Below are positions 8,192 through 19,080 of a DNA stretch of 64,000 bases, piece after piece (the first letter of the stretch is position 1; each line of letters starts with the position of its first letter). The notes beneath the pieces are model-generated. The model saw nothing but the letters and a program-made list of their open reading frames with translations, was not told the origin of the DNA and searched no databases. This DNA is from Stomoxys calcitrans. Taxonomy: Eukaryota; Arthropoda; Insecta; Diptera; Muscidae. Made by a program: the position numbers and the translations under genes. The stretch lies in contig NC_081554.1 of the NCBI RefSeq assembly GCF_963082655.1, forward strand, positions 96,540,245 to 96,604,244. Direction: 5' to 3'.

Positions 8192-11100
8192 GTCGAAAAA
8201 AGTGGTTGTTCTGTACAAATTTAGACCGTAACAAACCAATTCAATACAATCTCAAATGTAACTCTGCAGTATGTATACACCCTTGGAACAAGAATACTAA
8301 AATCGCCCAAGAAACAAGCGACCACGAGAAAATTTAAATCAAACACGCCTTGGAAAATATCACCTTACTGGCCTTTCACAAGTTTTTTCAGACCGAGTCC
8401 CTAGATCACTTTCATCTCAGCAATGTAACTATCAAAATGTAACTTCAGTATCATAAGCTTATATTTTATATAAATTTCCAGTATTTTATCTTCAAGATAG
8501 TACTCAAGTAATCTTCATTGACTCAAACGTAATTTGAATGAATAACAAATAAATCTCCAGCACAGAAAGAAAACCACATTTCCTCTTTCTTCCCTTTGAA
8601 TTATTGTGGCAATATTATATTTCCAACGCACAAAACAAATTTCTTCCAGAAGGTTTGAAACTTTTAGTTAATTTCTCAAATCCCCCAGCGGTAGAACAAA
8701 ATGAAAATTTGCTACTTATTTCAACCAACATTCGCTTCATGAGAACAAAATGGGCCAACAAACATACACCTTTCCTCTTCAAATGTCAACCTTCGCTAGA
8801 CAGTCGGACTTCGTATTGGCTGTGAAATACAATAAGATTCACGCAGCAAAACACATATGTGTCTTCTCAAACCGATAGGGCTTCAGTAATCATAGTTTCA
8901 GATATTAAATCCATTGAGCATTGGTAAAATTTATTAATACCAATCAAATTTGGAAACGAAGATTGGTGCTCCGTCAGATACCCAGAGCAGCTATTTGGAC
9001 CTGGTGACTTGTCGACTTCGAATCCTTCAATTGTTATGTGATTTAAAACTAACAACCGAGATAAATTGATAAGAGAGATAGCCAATTTTCAATATTCCAT
9101 TAGATTAAATTAAGGTCATACACTCTGTCCACCAGAGTTTAAAATAATGTGTCATTAACTTTCTTTTATTTTCTTCTTCGTTTTTTGCAATAATTCCAAC
9201 TAAACTTTGGCGCTTAATAAAACTAAAATCTGCACTGATCAACAAAATAATGTGCAATTTGATATATCCTCTTGCCGGTATTCCGCATGAATTTCTGCGG
9301 CACACCCTAATGTGCTGCCTAGTTGGGTTGCTAACAGAGCGAGCAGATTTGATTACCGCTTGTTGGTTTTGTCACGGTGCGGCCAGATAGCGTTTCGGGG
9401 TACGGCCGAATAATATTTGTAGTATTGATGAGTATGTAGAAAATAAATATCAACCAATAAGACTCCTTGCAGTCCCTTTTCTCTACTTCACTCAATAATT
9501 TTTTTCACGTATAATATCAAATTTAAAACAACATTCGCTCACCTGTGAATGTGGTCGTCTTTGAGGTCGTCGTGTATGTTACTCCATACACAAATTTCAA
9601 CAAAGGGAGTAGTTAAACTTCGTCATACGAGATGAAACGTTCATCGGGGTCCAGGTTTATTTCATTGTTGAGACATTTTCTATTATATGCCCTTTATGTC
9701 TCCTTATCCATCTATCCTCTGACAATGTAATACAACCGAATTCAGCTAACATTCGGCTGGCCTTAGCCATACCACATTGTTGTAATCGAAATTCATCGAT
9801 TTAGCCATAACAAAATACGCAGCAATTTATATGAAGAAAACACAAACCAAGCTGTAGTTTCTCTCCTATACACAAGCCGGTAATGTTGAATTAATCTTCC
9901 TCTTTAAATAAATAATTAACCGCACAACACACTATCAATTTAATCTTAAATGTATCCAGTTCATAAAATCAAATTTTAAAGAAGTTATTTCCAACCATTC
10001 AATACTTTTTCCTTTTCAATTCTTCTGAACTCCTATCACCACACGAAATAACTGCATGTACACAACTGTCCCTTCAAATCAATTTAATAACTTGACTGAT
10101 GCACTTGACAAACTTCTTCCATATTCTCAATACTGGTTTCTATGATCAATTGGTGGTCCACCTACAACAGGGGGGTGTTGTGGACTATAAACCAAGTGAT
10201 TTGATCGTCGTGGGAAGAGATGCAGTGCAATTGATAAACGAAGAGAGTTGTTCCAGTGTGTCCAATGATTTGACGATGCTCATGTTCTAAGAGAACCAAA
10301 TTAAGAGATCTTGTATGCGTAGCCTAGGAGTTTATTCACACCGTTGCGGCTGTCTCTCTCACTCTGATAAGATAGTCTCTGTTCATCCTATCAAAAAACA
10401 CTTCTATTGCCACGTGTAACCGTGGGGTGAAGTACAGAAAGTTAATAGTGGGTCATCAAAGCAAAGCCGTCGGCCTGCTATTTCAATGCTTTCAAATGTG
10501 CTAAACCTATCTCTTTTCCTAAGATCTATCAAAAAAGAGATAGATTTAAGGGAATCCAAATTTAGAGCGAAAGCAAGCATCAATCATATGCAATAAATAT
10601 TGTATGGCACCATATGGAAATTGTTTCTATTGACCCGAGGAGCATGGTGGTAGAAAAAACAGAGGGCTCAAAAAAATCGATGAAAAAGAGTGTTCAAAAC
10701 AAATATACAAAACTCTCAATATGTTGCCCCAATACTTGCATCTAAATTAATGTTCTGATTATAACAATTCCTTCTCCCCGACAACAAGCAAAAGAGATCG
10801 ACGAGGAAAATTGCATATCCCAAATGCAATGAGCTCTTTAATACAAAGTATAACAGATCGCTCTAGCATGGCATGAAATGTATATAACGACGATTGTATG
10901 ACATAACCACATGTATGCAAATATTTCTTCTAAAGAGGTTAAGATCTGATTTGGGTACGTACATAAGTACTGCAGCTTTTTCTTTCGATAAAGCTTCTTG
11001 ACTGGGTTTTTGACTTTTAATCGGGTTATCGTATAGCACAAGTAGAATTTTTTTTTTTCTTTTTTTTAAACCATAAACTCCAACTCACACCATTCAAATA

Positions 11101-11240
11101 CTCTTGCATTAATCTTAACTCACCTCTTCTTGTTTGGCATAGCGTTTGCGTAATATAAAATAAAATTTAGAATCTCGTAAAGATTTTCACTTGCAATTCC
11201 TTTGAGTATGTCAAGTTCCTCGTAAAGGTTCGAAGGACCA
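8192..11240 (-). other. long leader between BEL/Pao 5' LTR and Gag-Pol start
   Basis: About 3.05 kb, AT-rich, with a short GC-richer stretch near 9340-9420. I see no conserved domain in any frame; the open frames here are short. It lies inside the element, because both LTRs and the target duplication enclose it. It could be a true leader with an intron, a captured sequence, or a lost coding region. Confidence 0.7.
11227..11240 (-). promoter_or_regulatory. primer binding site, fits tRNA-Tyr
   Basis: Immediately after the 5' LTR the minus strand reads TGGTCCTTCGAACC. Its complement GGTTCGAAGGACCA matches the 3' end of insect tRNA-Tyr (from memory ...GGCTCGAAGGA plus CCA) at 13 of 14 positions. 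No spacer from the LTR. Confidence 0.7.
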
Positions 11241-11699
11241 TGTACAATCCTGTGAGATTCCTGTAAGTGGACTGTATGTAAATCGTTGTTGTACTCACAG
11301 ATTGTAAGTAAAACCCCAACATGAAAATATAAGAAAAAAAAAGGCAAAGTGTTTTGCTTCAGGTTATGGTGGTTTTATTGACAGCTTTCTCCTCTTACCG
11401 CTTCAGTCTCTGTTTCAAAAGTGAAGTTGCAGCCGTAAAGACTGAAGCCTTTTTTCTTAAATTCAGCAATTTATTCTTATTTTTACTCAAGCCTGGGAAC
11501 TCTTTATCCGTTTGAGTGAAAGCTCCTTTCATTGAATGGATAAAGAGTTCCCAGCTATTCTTATAAAATGCGGGATTTCTATATTAATTCATATTTAAAA
11601 ATTTAATGGGAAGCTTATAATAGTATATTATGCATCTATTCATGTTATAATTCAATAAATCAATAAATTCATTTAACGCTGTTAAAACTCGGTTTAACA
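11241..11699 (-). repeat. 5' LTR of the BEL/Pao element
   Basis: 459 bp, TG...CA, equal to 1610-2068 as far as I can read by eye. Being upstream on the minus strand, it should carry the promoter. The hairpins lie at 11400-11448 and 11493-11554. Confidence 0.95.
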
Positions 11700-11704
11700 A
11701 ATGG
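11700..11704. repeat. target-site duplication of the BEL/Pao element (right copy)
   Basis: aatgg, matching 1605-1609. Confidence 0.9.
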
Positions 11705-11711
11705 TAATATA

Positions 11712-12650
11712 AAGTGTGATTTTTTTAATCGTAGTTATTTTCTATCTATTAAAACATCCAAATTTGCATCATATGTCCATTAGCTGTGTAAAAATAACTT
11801 CATGTCAATGTTGCCCTCTGCTACGGCTCAAATAGTTCATTCGTAAGTTCAAATTTTGCACCACTTTTTCGATCATTTCGGCCTGTCTTTTCAGCAATGT
11901 CAATCAATCTAAGGCGTCAATCGTGTTTGGCTTGTCGACATGGACCTACAACTTTAAATAACCATACAAGAAGTAGTTAAGAGTCGTCAAATAAAATGAT
12001 CTTGACGGCCAATTCACAGACCCATTTCGAGAGGAAAACTGCTCACAAAAATCGTCCCTCAAAATGCTCACTGTTTCACGAGCTTTGTGGCATTGTCTTG
12101 TTGAAATCACATATCAAGCAAGTTCAACTCGGTTAATTGGGGCAAAAAAAAAGTCGCATATCATGGTTAGATAGCATATGCCGTTGACGGCAACGATTCT
12201 TCCACGGCGTGCTTGAAGAAAATTGGACCAATTATGCCAACAGCCCATACACCACGCCAAGCTGTGGTTTTTCGTGATGTATCGGCAAGTCTTGTACGTT
12301 TTTTGTTTCTTGTTTTTGTTCTCGAATATCCAAGAATGAGCCTCATAGCTGAACACAATTTGCCGATGAAACAGTGAGTATCCATGAGGCATGCATTTTG
12401 ATAATAACATGTTTTACTTTCCCAAATGACGTTTGGACCCAATTATCAACCAGTGCTGCTGGATTCGGATATATCTTTCATACATAAGTCTCAAACTACT
12501 TTGAGTCCTATATTGTCCCGATTGCCCTGAATGGCCGTTAGAATTGTTTAGAGACGTGCCGCCTGTACTCCACTACCAAAGACCTTTCGTATGAGTCCCA
12601 TATTGTCTCACTCGGCCTTCAATTGTTTTTGGGTGTTATTTTGGTTTCGG
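11712..12650 (-). pseudogene. decayed mariner-like element, DD41D type
   Basis: The minus strand carries, over several frameshifts, FSYEAHSW (first catalytic block, normally FSDEAH, so the Asp is lost), WGVW/GIIGPIFFKHA, a QQDNAT-like block near 12095, an NWP-R block, NYFLYGY (normally DYFLWGY), and a C-terminal RSRGQH-like run. The 3' end is at 11712, where aagtgtgattttttt after TA matches the termini of the copies at 33.7 and 51.4 kb. The upstream end was not resolved. It encodes no working transposase. Confidence 0.75.
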
Positions 12651-13007
12651 AAGCCAAACTTTTATCCTTCATCAATTGCGTCTCATAATTCTCCGATCGC
12701 ATCACTTTCCCGTTTGGAAGGTGTTTGGGGGTGATAGATGTTTGGGGAATAGCAGTACCCTGTTACTATGTGCCATTAACTACACAGAAAAAAAATATGT
12801 AGGAAAATTTAAATTTTTCCTTATTCGTAGGACTTTACCAATAAAAACGAACCAAAGATTGGTTGATTCTTATTTTACTTCACAGATGACTATCCAATTG
12901 TTATTTTTTGCAAAATTCGTTCTTTACTCATCATCTTAACCTAAAATAACAAAATATTTAAAGGCAGATTTCTCGATTAAAGGCGCATTTATTATCCGAA
13001 ATTAGTC

Positions 13008-13300
13008 ACAGAAACTTATGTTAGGCCTTTCGACATCCGTGTCCTATATGGTTCAGATCGGCTTATATTTGGATATAGCTGCCAAAAAGACTGACATTGA
13101 ACCAAAATTGAACAGTTACTTGTATTTATTAGACCACCCAATGTCTGTGCGAATTTGGTCCAACTCGGCCCATATTTGGATAGAGCTGCTAATGCACCCA
13201 TAGCAAATTTTCACCAGATTATGACGAAAGGTGGTTTACATATATACCCGAGGTGGTGGGTATCGGCCCAGCAGAACTTAATGCCTTTTTATTACTTGTT
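13008..13300 (-). repeat. family-B DINE-like repeat, 5' part
   Basis: Reads on the minus strand from aacaagtaataaaaaggcattaagttc (13300 downwards) through the 'gatacccaccacctcggg' block to a body with 'ggatatagctgcc'. The central palindrome is degraded (ggcccagcagaac). The tail is missing. Confidence 0.7.
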
Positions 13301-13309
13301 AAGACATAC

Positions 13310-14090
13310 ATTAGTCAATTATATATCTGTACTGTAATTTATAAGATTTTGTCTTGTTGTGCAGGCATACATAAATAATTCAATCAAAATTAAATTTTCT
13401 TCTTACTTTCTTTTTATACAGTTATAATAAAATTTCCTTATGTTACTACTTTGAGCCACTGTTTATCTTGGATTTGTATGCTTTTAATTAGCGTTAATGA
13501 TAAATGATGAGAAATTAAACAAAAAAAACCAAAACCATAGACAGCACAGCACTAATGTGAGACCTATCCAACAAGTAGGAAACATGGCAATGAGTTGCAT
13601 AATTTGAAATCAATATCTCCAAGTACCCGAGGTTAAGTACATTTTTAACTTCACTACGAATAAAAAGGTGTAAGTTTAAGTCAATTTTCTTAACCTTAGA
13701 GACTGAAATCAAAATTATTAATACTTCTGTCCGATAAATCGCAACTGCGAGATTACCTGCAAAAGCTTATTTTAAACAAGAAAATTCAAATTAACAAAGA
13801 GATGCAGAGTAGTTCGCATTAATTTGGCTTGGTGTTAATACCAAGCCTGGAGACTAGTGAAATACACACAGACAATCGTTTAGTCAACTCGTTGGCTAAT
13901 TCAGTCTTTCAAAGATTTTCATACTTTATTTTGTATACGTTATCATTTCTGCTTTCTTGGTCAGTCCATCAATTAAAAACCAAAGGCACGATGTATTCAC
14001 ATTGTCATAAATCAATGACTTTTTGGGAAGTATGTAGAGATGTCAGGAGTGTCCTAACTTAAAATATTTCTGAATTGACATCCCATTCAA
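13310..14090. other. no gene seen
   Basis: AT-rich sequence without recognisable domains or repeat heads. Open frames here are short and show no family features. Confidence 0.5.
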
Positions 14091-14094
14091 ATCA

Positions 14095-14312
14095 CTAAGG
14101 GCTGTCCGATTTAATTTCAAGCTCACTTATGAAGGGGGCCTGTTTTATAGTCGAGTCCGAACGGCATGCCGCAATGCGTACATTACAAATGTCGCCAGCG
14201 TTAATAGGGGATAACCACCGCCGAAATTGTTTTCTGATGTTCTCGCCAGGATTCGAACCCAGGCGCTCAGCGTCACAGGCGGACATGCTAACCTCTGTGC
14301 ATCGGTGGCCCT
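14095..14312 (-). mobile_element. tRNA-derived SINE copy
   Basis: Minus-strand copy. The tRNA-like head contains a B box (ggttcgaatcc, reverse complement at 14249-14259) and an A-box-like 'agaggttagcatgtccgcc'. The body has 'ggcatgccgttcggactcg' and ends near 14095 with 'aaattaaatcggac'. The 3' tail is truncated. Confidence 0.8.
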
Positions 14313-14342
14313 TAAATTGCAATATCACTGGTAATAGAAGTT

Positions 14343-14493
14343 ACATAGACTTCTCCAGATCTTTCCAAACTAGACGACCAGGTGGGCTTTGGGGTGTACT
14401 CTGAAGAACTAGAACTGGTAATTTCGAGAAGGTTACCCGATAAATGCAGTCTGCAGTATCAAGGGGAAATACTTGCAATTAAAGAAGTGATAG
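14343..14493 (+). pseudogene. LINE RNase H fragment
   Basis: Read across a frameshift, the plus strand gives GVYSEELELVISRRLPDK and then GEILAIKEVIE, the start and the conserved Glu block of the RNase H domain found at the C-terminus of LOA/I-type LINEs. Only about 50 codons remain, between SINE copies. Confidence 0.6.
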
Positions 14494-14756
14494 AATGCAA
14501 ACCTCTGCGCTACAGTGGCCTCCGTTTATAGGCCACAAAGTTAAAATAATGCTCATTTTCAGAACTTGAATTAAACAGAAACCTAACCCATGTCCTATAC
14601 CCAGTCTTATAATAATTTATTATATAAAGCTTAGCGATAATTTTTATGCCTTGCAATAACACTAAAAGTTTCTTTAAAGACGAAATCAAGATCTTTGTTC
14701 CAGAAGTTGAGGGAGTGGGTAAATATATATGCAAATTGCAAGTTTGCATATCAACA

Positions 14757-15044
14757 TTACATTAAGGAACAGGGGCAAACTTCTCACATTTCAATAAATG
14801 CTGTCCGATTCAAGTTTTAAGTTCAATGAAAAGGGGCCTGCTTCTTATAGCAGAGTTCAAACAGCGTGTCGCATTGCGACATCTCTTTGGGAAGAAGTTT
14901 TCATATGGCATAGCACCTCACAAATGTCGCCAGCATTAGAAGTGGATAATCACAGCTGAAAAAGTATTTCTATTGTTCTCGGCAGGAACCCGACCCTGGC
15001 GTTAAGCGTTATAGGCGGACATGCTAACCTCTGCGCTACTGTGG
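14757..15044 (-). mobile_element. tRNA-derived SINE copy
   Basis: Minus-strand copy from its 3' end ('attaaggaacaggggcaaactt', 14761 on) to the tRNA-like head near 15044 ('ctaacctctgcgctac'). The B box is damaged (aggaacccgaccctgg). Confidence 0.8.
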
Positions 15045-15117
15045 GAAAAGTTATTACGGCAAGATATTACAGTAGAATAGCCAAGTTTTGATAAGCTAGC
15101 ATAACTACAAAACTGAA

Positions 15118-15298
15118 CTTTCCATGAACATTCGATTAAGAAAAAGGGGATACTTCTTTCATGCAGTCCGATTAAAGTTTAAGATCAATGGTAAAGGGAA
15201 CTCCTTTTTTATGTCGGGTCCGAAAGGCGTGCCGCATAGCGACGCCCCTTGGTAGATACCCATTTGAACCCATGGCCGAACATGGTATCCTCTCTGCC
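15118..15298 (-). mobile_element. tRNA-derived SINE copy, degraded
   Basis: Starts with the 3' tail 'catgaacattc', continues with 'agtccgattaaagttt' and 'gtccgaaaggcgtgccgc', and ends in a damaged tRNA-like head. It lacks about 100 internal bases compared with the copies at 54 kb. Confidence 0.65.
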
Positions 15299-15299
15299 A

Positions 15300-16120
15300 C
15301 GAATAAAGCATTATTTCATTTTAAAATTGAGGTTTCATGTCATATGAAATAATGCCCCACATGTTGGGGTCTTATTTCGTTTTAGTTTGGGGTGTTTTTC
15401 ATTTCGTTGCCACCTTATTAAATTTTAAATTTTTGGGTATTATTTGATTATGAAATAAAGCCCCATTTTTGGATAGTTATTTTCCGTTTTCCGACTGAGG
15501 CTTCATTGCTTTGGGACCTTATTTCATGCCGGCGGAATACAATGTCTCCGTATACGAAAAAATCAGTTTCCATTGTATGTTAAAAGTTAATGGTGAATAG
15601 TTTTATAGTCTCCCATACCTGCACAATATATTGTCCAAACAATTATATGTAACTGATTTCTGATCCCTTAGAACCAACTTTAAATACACTTTGAACGCAG
15701 GTTTTTCAGATTTCAGTTCGGATTTAGATGAAGCCTCTAAGCGAAACTAATTTAACTTCTTGAAACGTTAATAATTCATGCCGTATATATTTTGTTAACT
15801 TTATTGGGGAATGTCTAGTTCTTCCTTTCCAATTTTAAGTATCGAAACTGCTTTCTGCATAATCCATATGTAATGGCTGGAGCAACTTTATCATATATAT
15901 AGGCTGTATTTTAAAACGATGATCTATAGTACTATGGGCGTATAGTACACACATCTCTTGTTTCATGCGGCACTGATAATGAATATCCTACATAGAAGTT
16001 TTTTTTTTTCAAAATTTTTAAGTACTGCCTCATATATACGAATGCACAGAATCTTATTTTTGTCTGCCGAGCGGTGTGTTTTTTCTTCAAATTCTTACTT
16101 AGCCAATATCTATCTCCTTT
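15300..16120. other. no gene seen; hairpin-rich AT stretch
   Basis: The stretch 15300-15540 repeats 'gaaataa.gcccc' and 'ggggt.ttatttc' in both orientations, with one clear hairpin at 15346-15378. The rest is AT-rich without recognisable coding content. Confidence 0.5.
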
Positions 16121-16375
16121 TTGTACCCTAAAAAATATCTTTGATGCAGGGCATTATAACTTAGCGCATTTGTTTGAAACATTCAAAAGTAAGAGAAATA
16201 GACCCGTAGATAAGCATACCCATCGGCTCAAAATTACTTTCTGATTTGATTCATGTCCGTCTGTGAGTCCGTGTTAATTTGTGCACAAAGTTCAGACCAC
16301 AATTTTCGTCCTTATCTTCAAATCTTGCACATTTTGTTTACCGATAGTAGTACGACTATCGACATAACAACTGAA
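16120..16375 (-). repeat. family-C DINE-like repeat fragment
   Basis: Contains 'gggcattataacttagcgcatttgtttg' and 'tgattcatgtccgtctg', shared with copies at 18.1, 33.0 and 48.2 kb. Degenerate. Confidence 0.6.
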
Positions 16376-16379
16376 TTGT

Positions 16380-17045
16380 ATACCCACCACTATAGGATAG
16401 GGGCATTGTAATCATCACGTCAGTCCGTTTGTAACACCTCGTAATATTCGTCTAAGACCACATAAAGTATATATATTCTTGATCGTTTTGACGTTCTGAG
16501 TCAATCTAGCCTTTTCCGCCCGTCCGTCTACCGAAATCACGATAGCGGTCAAACGCCGCTTGAAATTTTTCGCAGATACTTAGTATTAAATAGATCGTTG
16601 GGGATTGCAAATGGGCCATATCGGTTCAGATTTAGATATAGCTACCATATAAACCGATTTCTCCATTTGACTTCTTGATCCCCTGCAAGCCGGAATTTTT
16701 GTCCGAATTGGCTAAAATTTTGCATGTGGTGATCCGTTATGACTTCCAACAACTGTGCCAAGTACGGTCCAAATCGGTTTACAACCTGATATAGCTCCCG
16801 TATAAACCGATCTACCGATTCGATTATTGACCCTTATAAGCCGCAATTTTTGTTCGATTTGGCTAAAATTTTGCATGTGGTGATCCGTTATGATTTCGAA
16901 CCACTGTCCCAAGTACGGTCCAAATTTGTCTATAACCTGATATAGCTCCCATGTAGTGTTCTGTTAAGACTTCTAACAACTGTGCCAAGTACGGTCGAAA
17001 TCGGTCTGCAATTTCATTTATCAACCCATCTTCACAAAAGTTTGA
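16380..17045 (-). repeat. family-A DINE-like repeat
   Basis: Opens with the tail 'tatacccaccactataggat' and 'cataaagtatatatattcttgatc', then body units with 'ggctgaaattttgcatgtggtg', 'caactgtgccaagtacggtccaaatcgg' style blocks repeated about every 150 bp. The palindromic head is absent. Confidence 0.75.
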
Positions 17046-17261
17046 ACAATATACACGGATTTTGAAAAACTCCGCTCAGATTTAGATAAAGTTACCATAT
17101 ATTTTTGCTGTCTTTGAGTTATATTGATCCAATGTTGTCATTTTTCAACCGATCCTCACGAATTTGACATTAATCATTCTCATATGACGGATGACAATTT
17201 AGTGAATTTTATCAAAATCGATTTAGATTCCTTTCCTTAACACATATATACTGACATAATT

Positions 17262-18000
17262 TATATACTATACCACCACTGTGGTACAGGGTATTATAAC
17301 TGATAAATATACCGATCGACTCAGAATCACTTTCTGGTTATAGCTTTCATTTATATGTTCGTCCGATTTGCAGTAATAATGCAATAAAATGGCAATTTGC
17401 TAAACGATTATAACAAAATTTGACCCAACGGATTCTTTTATGGCTTTCGACTTTTCAGTTGAATTTCAAATTAATCGGTTCAGATTTAGCTTCGATATAT
17501 TTGTATCGCCCGATTTTCACATTTATGCCTTTGAAAACGCATTTATCAACCGATTTTCTCAAAATTTCCTTTGTGATTAGAACAACATGTCCGGATTAAG
17601 ATCAAACCCGTTTTAGATTTGCAGTAATAATGTAATAGAATGGTAATTTGTTAACCAATTGACAAAATTTGGCACTCCTATAGCTTTCGACATTTCGGGT
17701 CAATTTCATATGAACCGACATGGCCTTTTTAGGTTGTACAAGCCACGATTTTGGTCCTATCTTAAAAAAAACTTAGTGTTTTTTATTTGACGTATTAATA
17801 TGTGTGCAAAATTTCATGAAAATTGCTCCAGATTAAAATATAGATCCCATATATATTTTTCTATCGATATGGAATGTTAAGCTGTAGTAGCCACAATTTT
17901 GGTCCGCTCTTTACGAAATTTTGCGTGAGTTCTTTCATTTGATGACTCAACATATGTGCGGTAAACAGTTGCTCTTCTCTTAAATACTAATGAAAGTTGA
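17262..18000 (-). repeat. family-C DINE-like repeat
   Basis: Starts with 'ctataccaccactgtggtacagggtattataac' and holds degenerate body units ('ccgattttcacatttatgcc', 'ttggtcctatctt') as in other family-C copies. Boundaries on the right are uncertain. Confidence 0.65.
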
Positions 18001-18138
18001 CCTTACAAGAGAGCTCATACACATAATCACTCAACTTCTAGCATCTTGCATTACAGAAGACCTAACAGACAGCATTTTCTCAGCCAAGACAATATGCTAA
18101 ATGGATGAAATGTAATACATTTGTCTCTTTAGTTTGCT

Positions 18139-18745
18139 TTTTATACCCTACACCACCACTGCAGTATTATAACTTTTTGCAATTGCATGCAACATTAAGA
18201 AAGAGAAGAGCTACCCCCATTGATAAGTGTACCGATCGGCTTAAAATCATTTCCTGAGTCGATTTAGTAATGTCCGTCTGTCGAAATCACCAACGTTCGA
18301 ACGAAGATATCTGCTTGAAATTTTTCACCGATACTTCCTATCGATGTTGGTCATTGGAGATTGTAAATGGGCCATATCGGTTCAGATTTGGATACAGCTC
18401 CCATATAAATCGATCCCCAGTTATGATTTATTGAGCCTTTAGAGGTCTCAATTTTCATCCGACCTCTGTTCAGACTTCCAACTTCTGTACCAAGTATGAT
18501 CCAAAAAGGGCTATATACTGATACAGCCTCTACATTAACTGTCCACCCTATTTGACTTCTTGAGCACCTAGAAGCGACAATTTTGATCTGATTTGGCTGA
18601 AAATAAGCAAAAACACTTTTATCCCTACATCCACTATCAAGTATAATCTGAATCGATCTGTATACTGATATAGCCCCCAAATAACTGAAAAAAAAATAAA
18701 CAAAAAATCCCGTTTTGGAGACCATCTTTGCCCGAAATGGTTATT
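18139..18745 (-). repeat. family-C head joined to family-A body
   Basis: The left 160 bp match family C ('ttttataccctacaccaccactgc', 'accgatcggcttaaaatca'). From about 18340 the text changes to family-A body ('gggccatatcggttcagatttggatacagctcccat'). It is either a mosaic or an insertion boundary. Confidence 0.6.
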
Positions 18746-18888
18746 TGGGGATTTTTATACCCTCCACCATAAGATGGGGGGTATACTAATTTCGTCATTC
18801 TGTTTGTAACTACTCGAAATATTCGTCTGAGACCCCATAAAGTATATATATTCTTGATCGTCGTGACATTTTATGTCGATCTAGCCAT

Positions 18889-18959
18889 GTCCGTCCGTCT
18901 GTCCGTCCGTCCGTCCGTCCGTCCGTCCGTCCGCCCGTCCGTCCGTCCGTCTGTCTGTC
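18889..18959. repeat. (GTCC)n / (GTCT)n microsatellite
   Basis: About 17 tetranucleotide units of gtcc with a few gtct and gccc variants, at the fixed internal position it occupies in other family-A copies. Confidence 0.95.
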
Positions 18960-19080
18960 GAAAGCACGCTAACTTCCGAAGGAGTAAAGCTAGCCGCTTG
19001 AAATTTTGCACAAATACTTCTTATTAGTGTAGGTCGGTTGGTATTGTAAATGGGCCATATCGGTCCATGTTTTGATATAG

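Larger units (their letters stand above)
1610..11699 (-). mobile_element. complete BEL/Pao LTR retrotransposon, recent insertion
   Basis: This 10,090-bp element reads on the minus strand. It has two 459-bp LTRs bounded by TG...CA that I read as identical base for base, a 5-bp target duplication (aatgg), a primer binding site touching the 5' LTR, and one long Gag-Pol frame. The order protease, RT, RNase H, integrase, and the BEL-type gag domain, place it in BEL/Pao. Identical LTRs mean insertion was very recent. Unusual points are a 3-kb leader between the 5' LTR and the Gag-Pol start, and a second zinc-knuckle/protease-like ORF between pol and the 3' LTR. It could be autonomous. Confidence 0.95.

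Noticed and set aside
1610..11699. Classification as a gypsy-type element
   Set aside because: RNase H precedes integrase in both, but the gag domain, the LDQGSQ protease and the RT style (YVDDVLSGG) are BEL/Pao, with a 5-bp target duplication.
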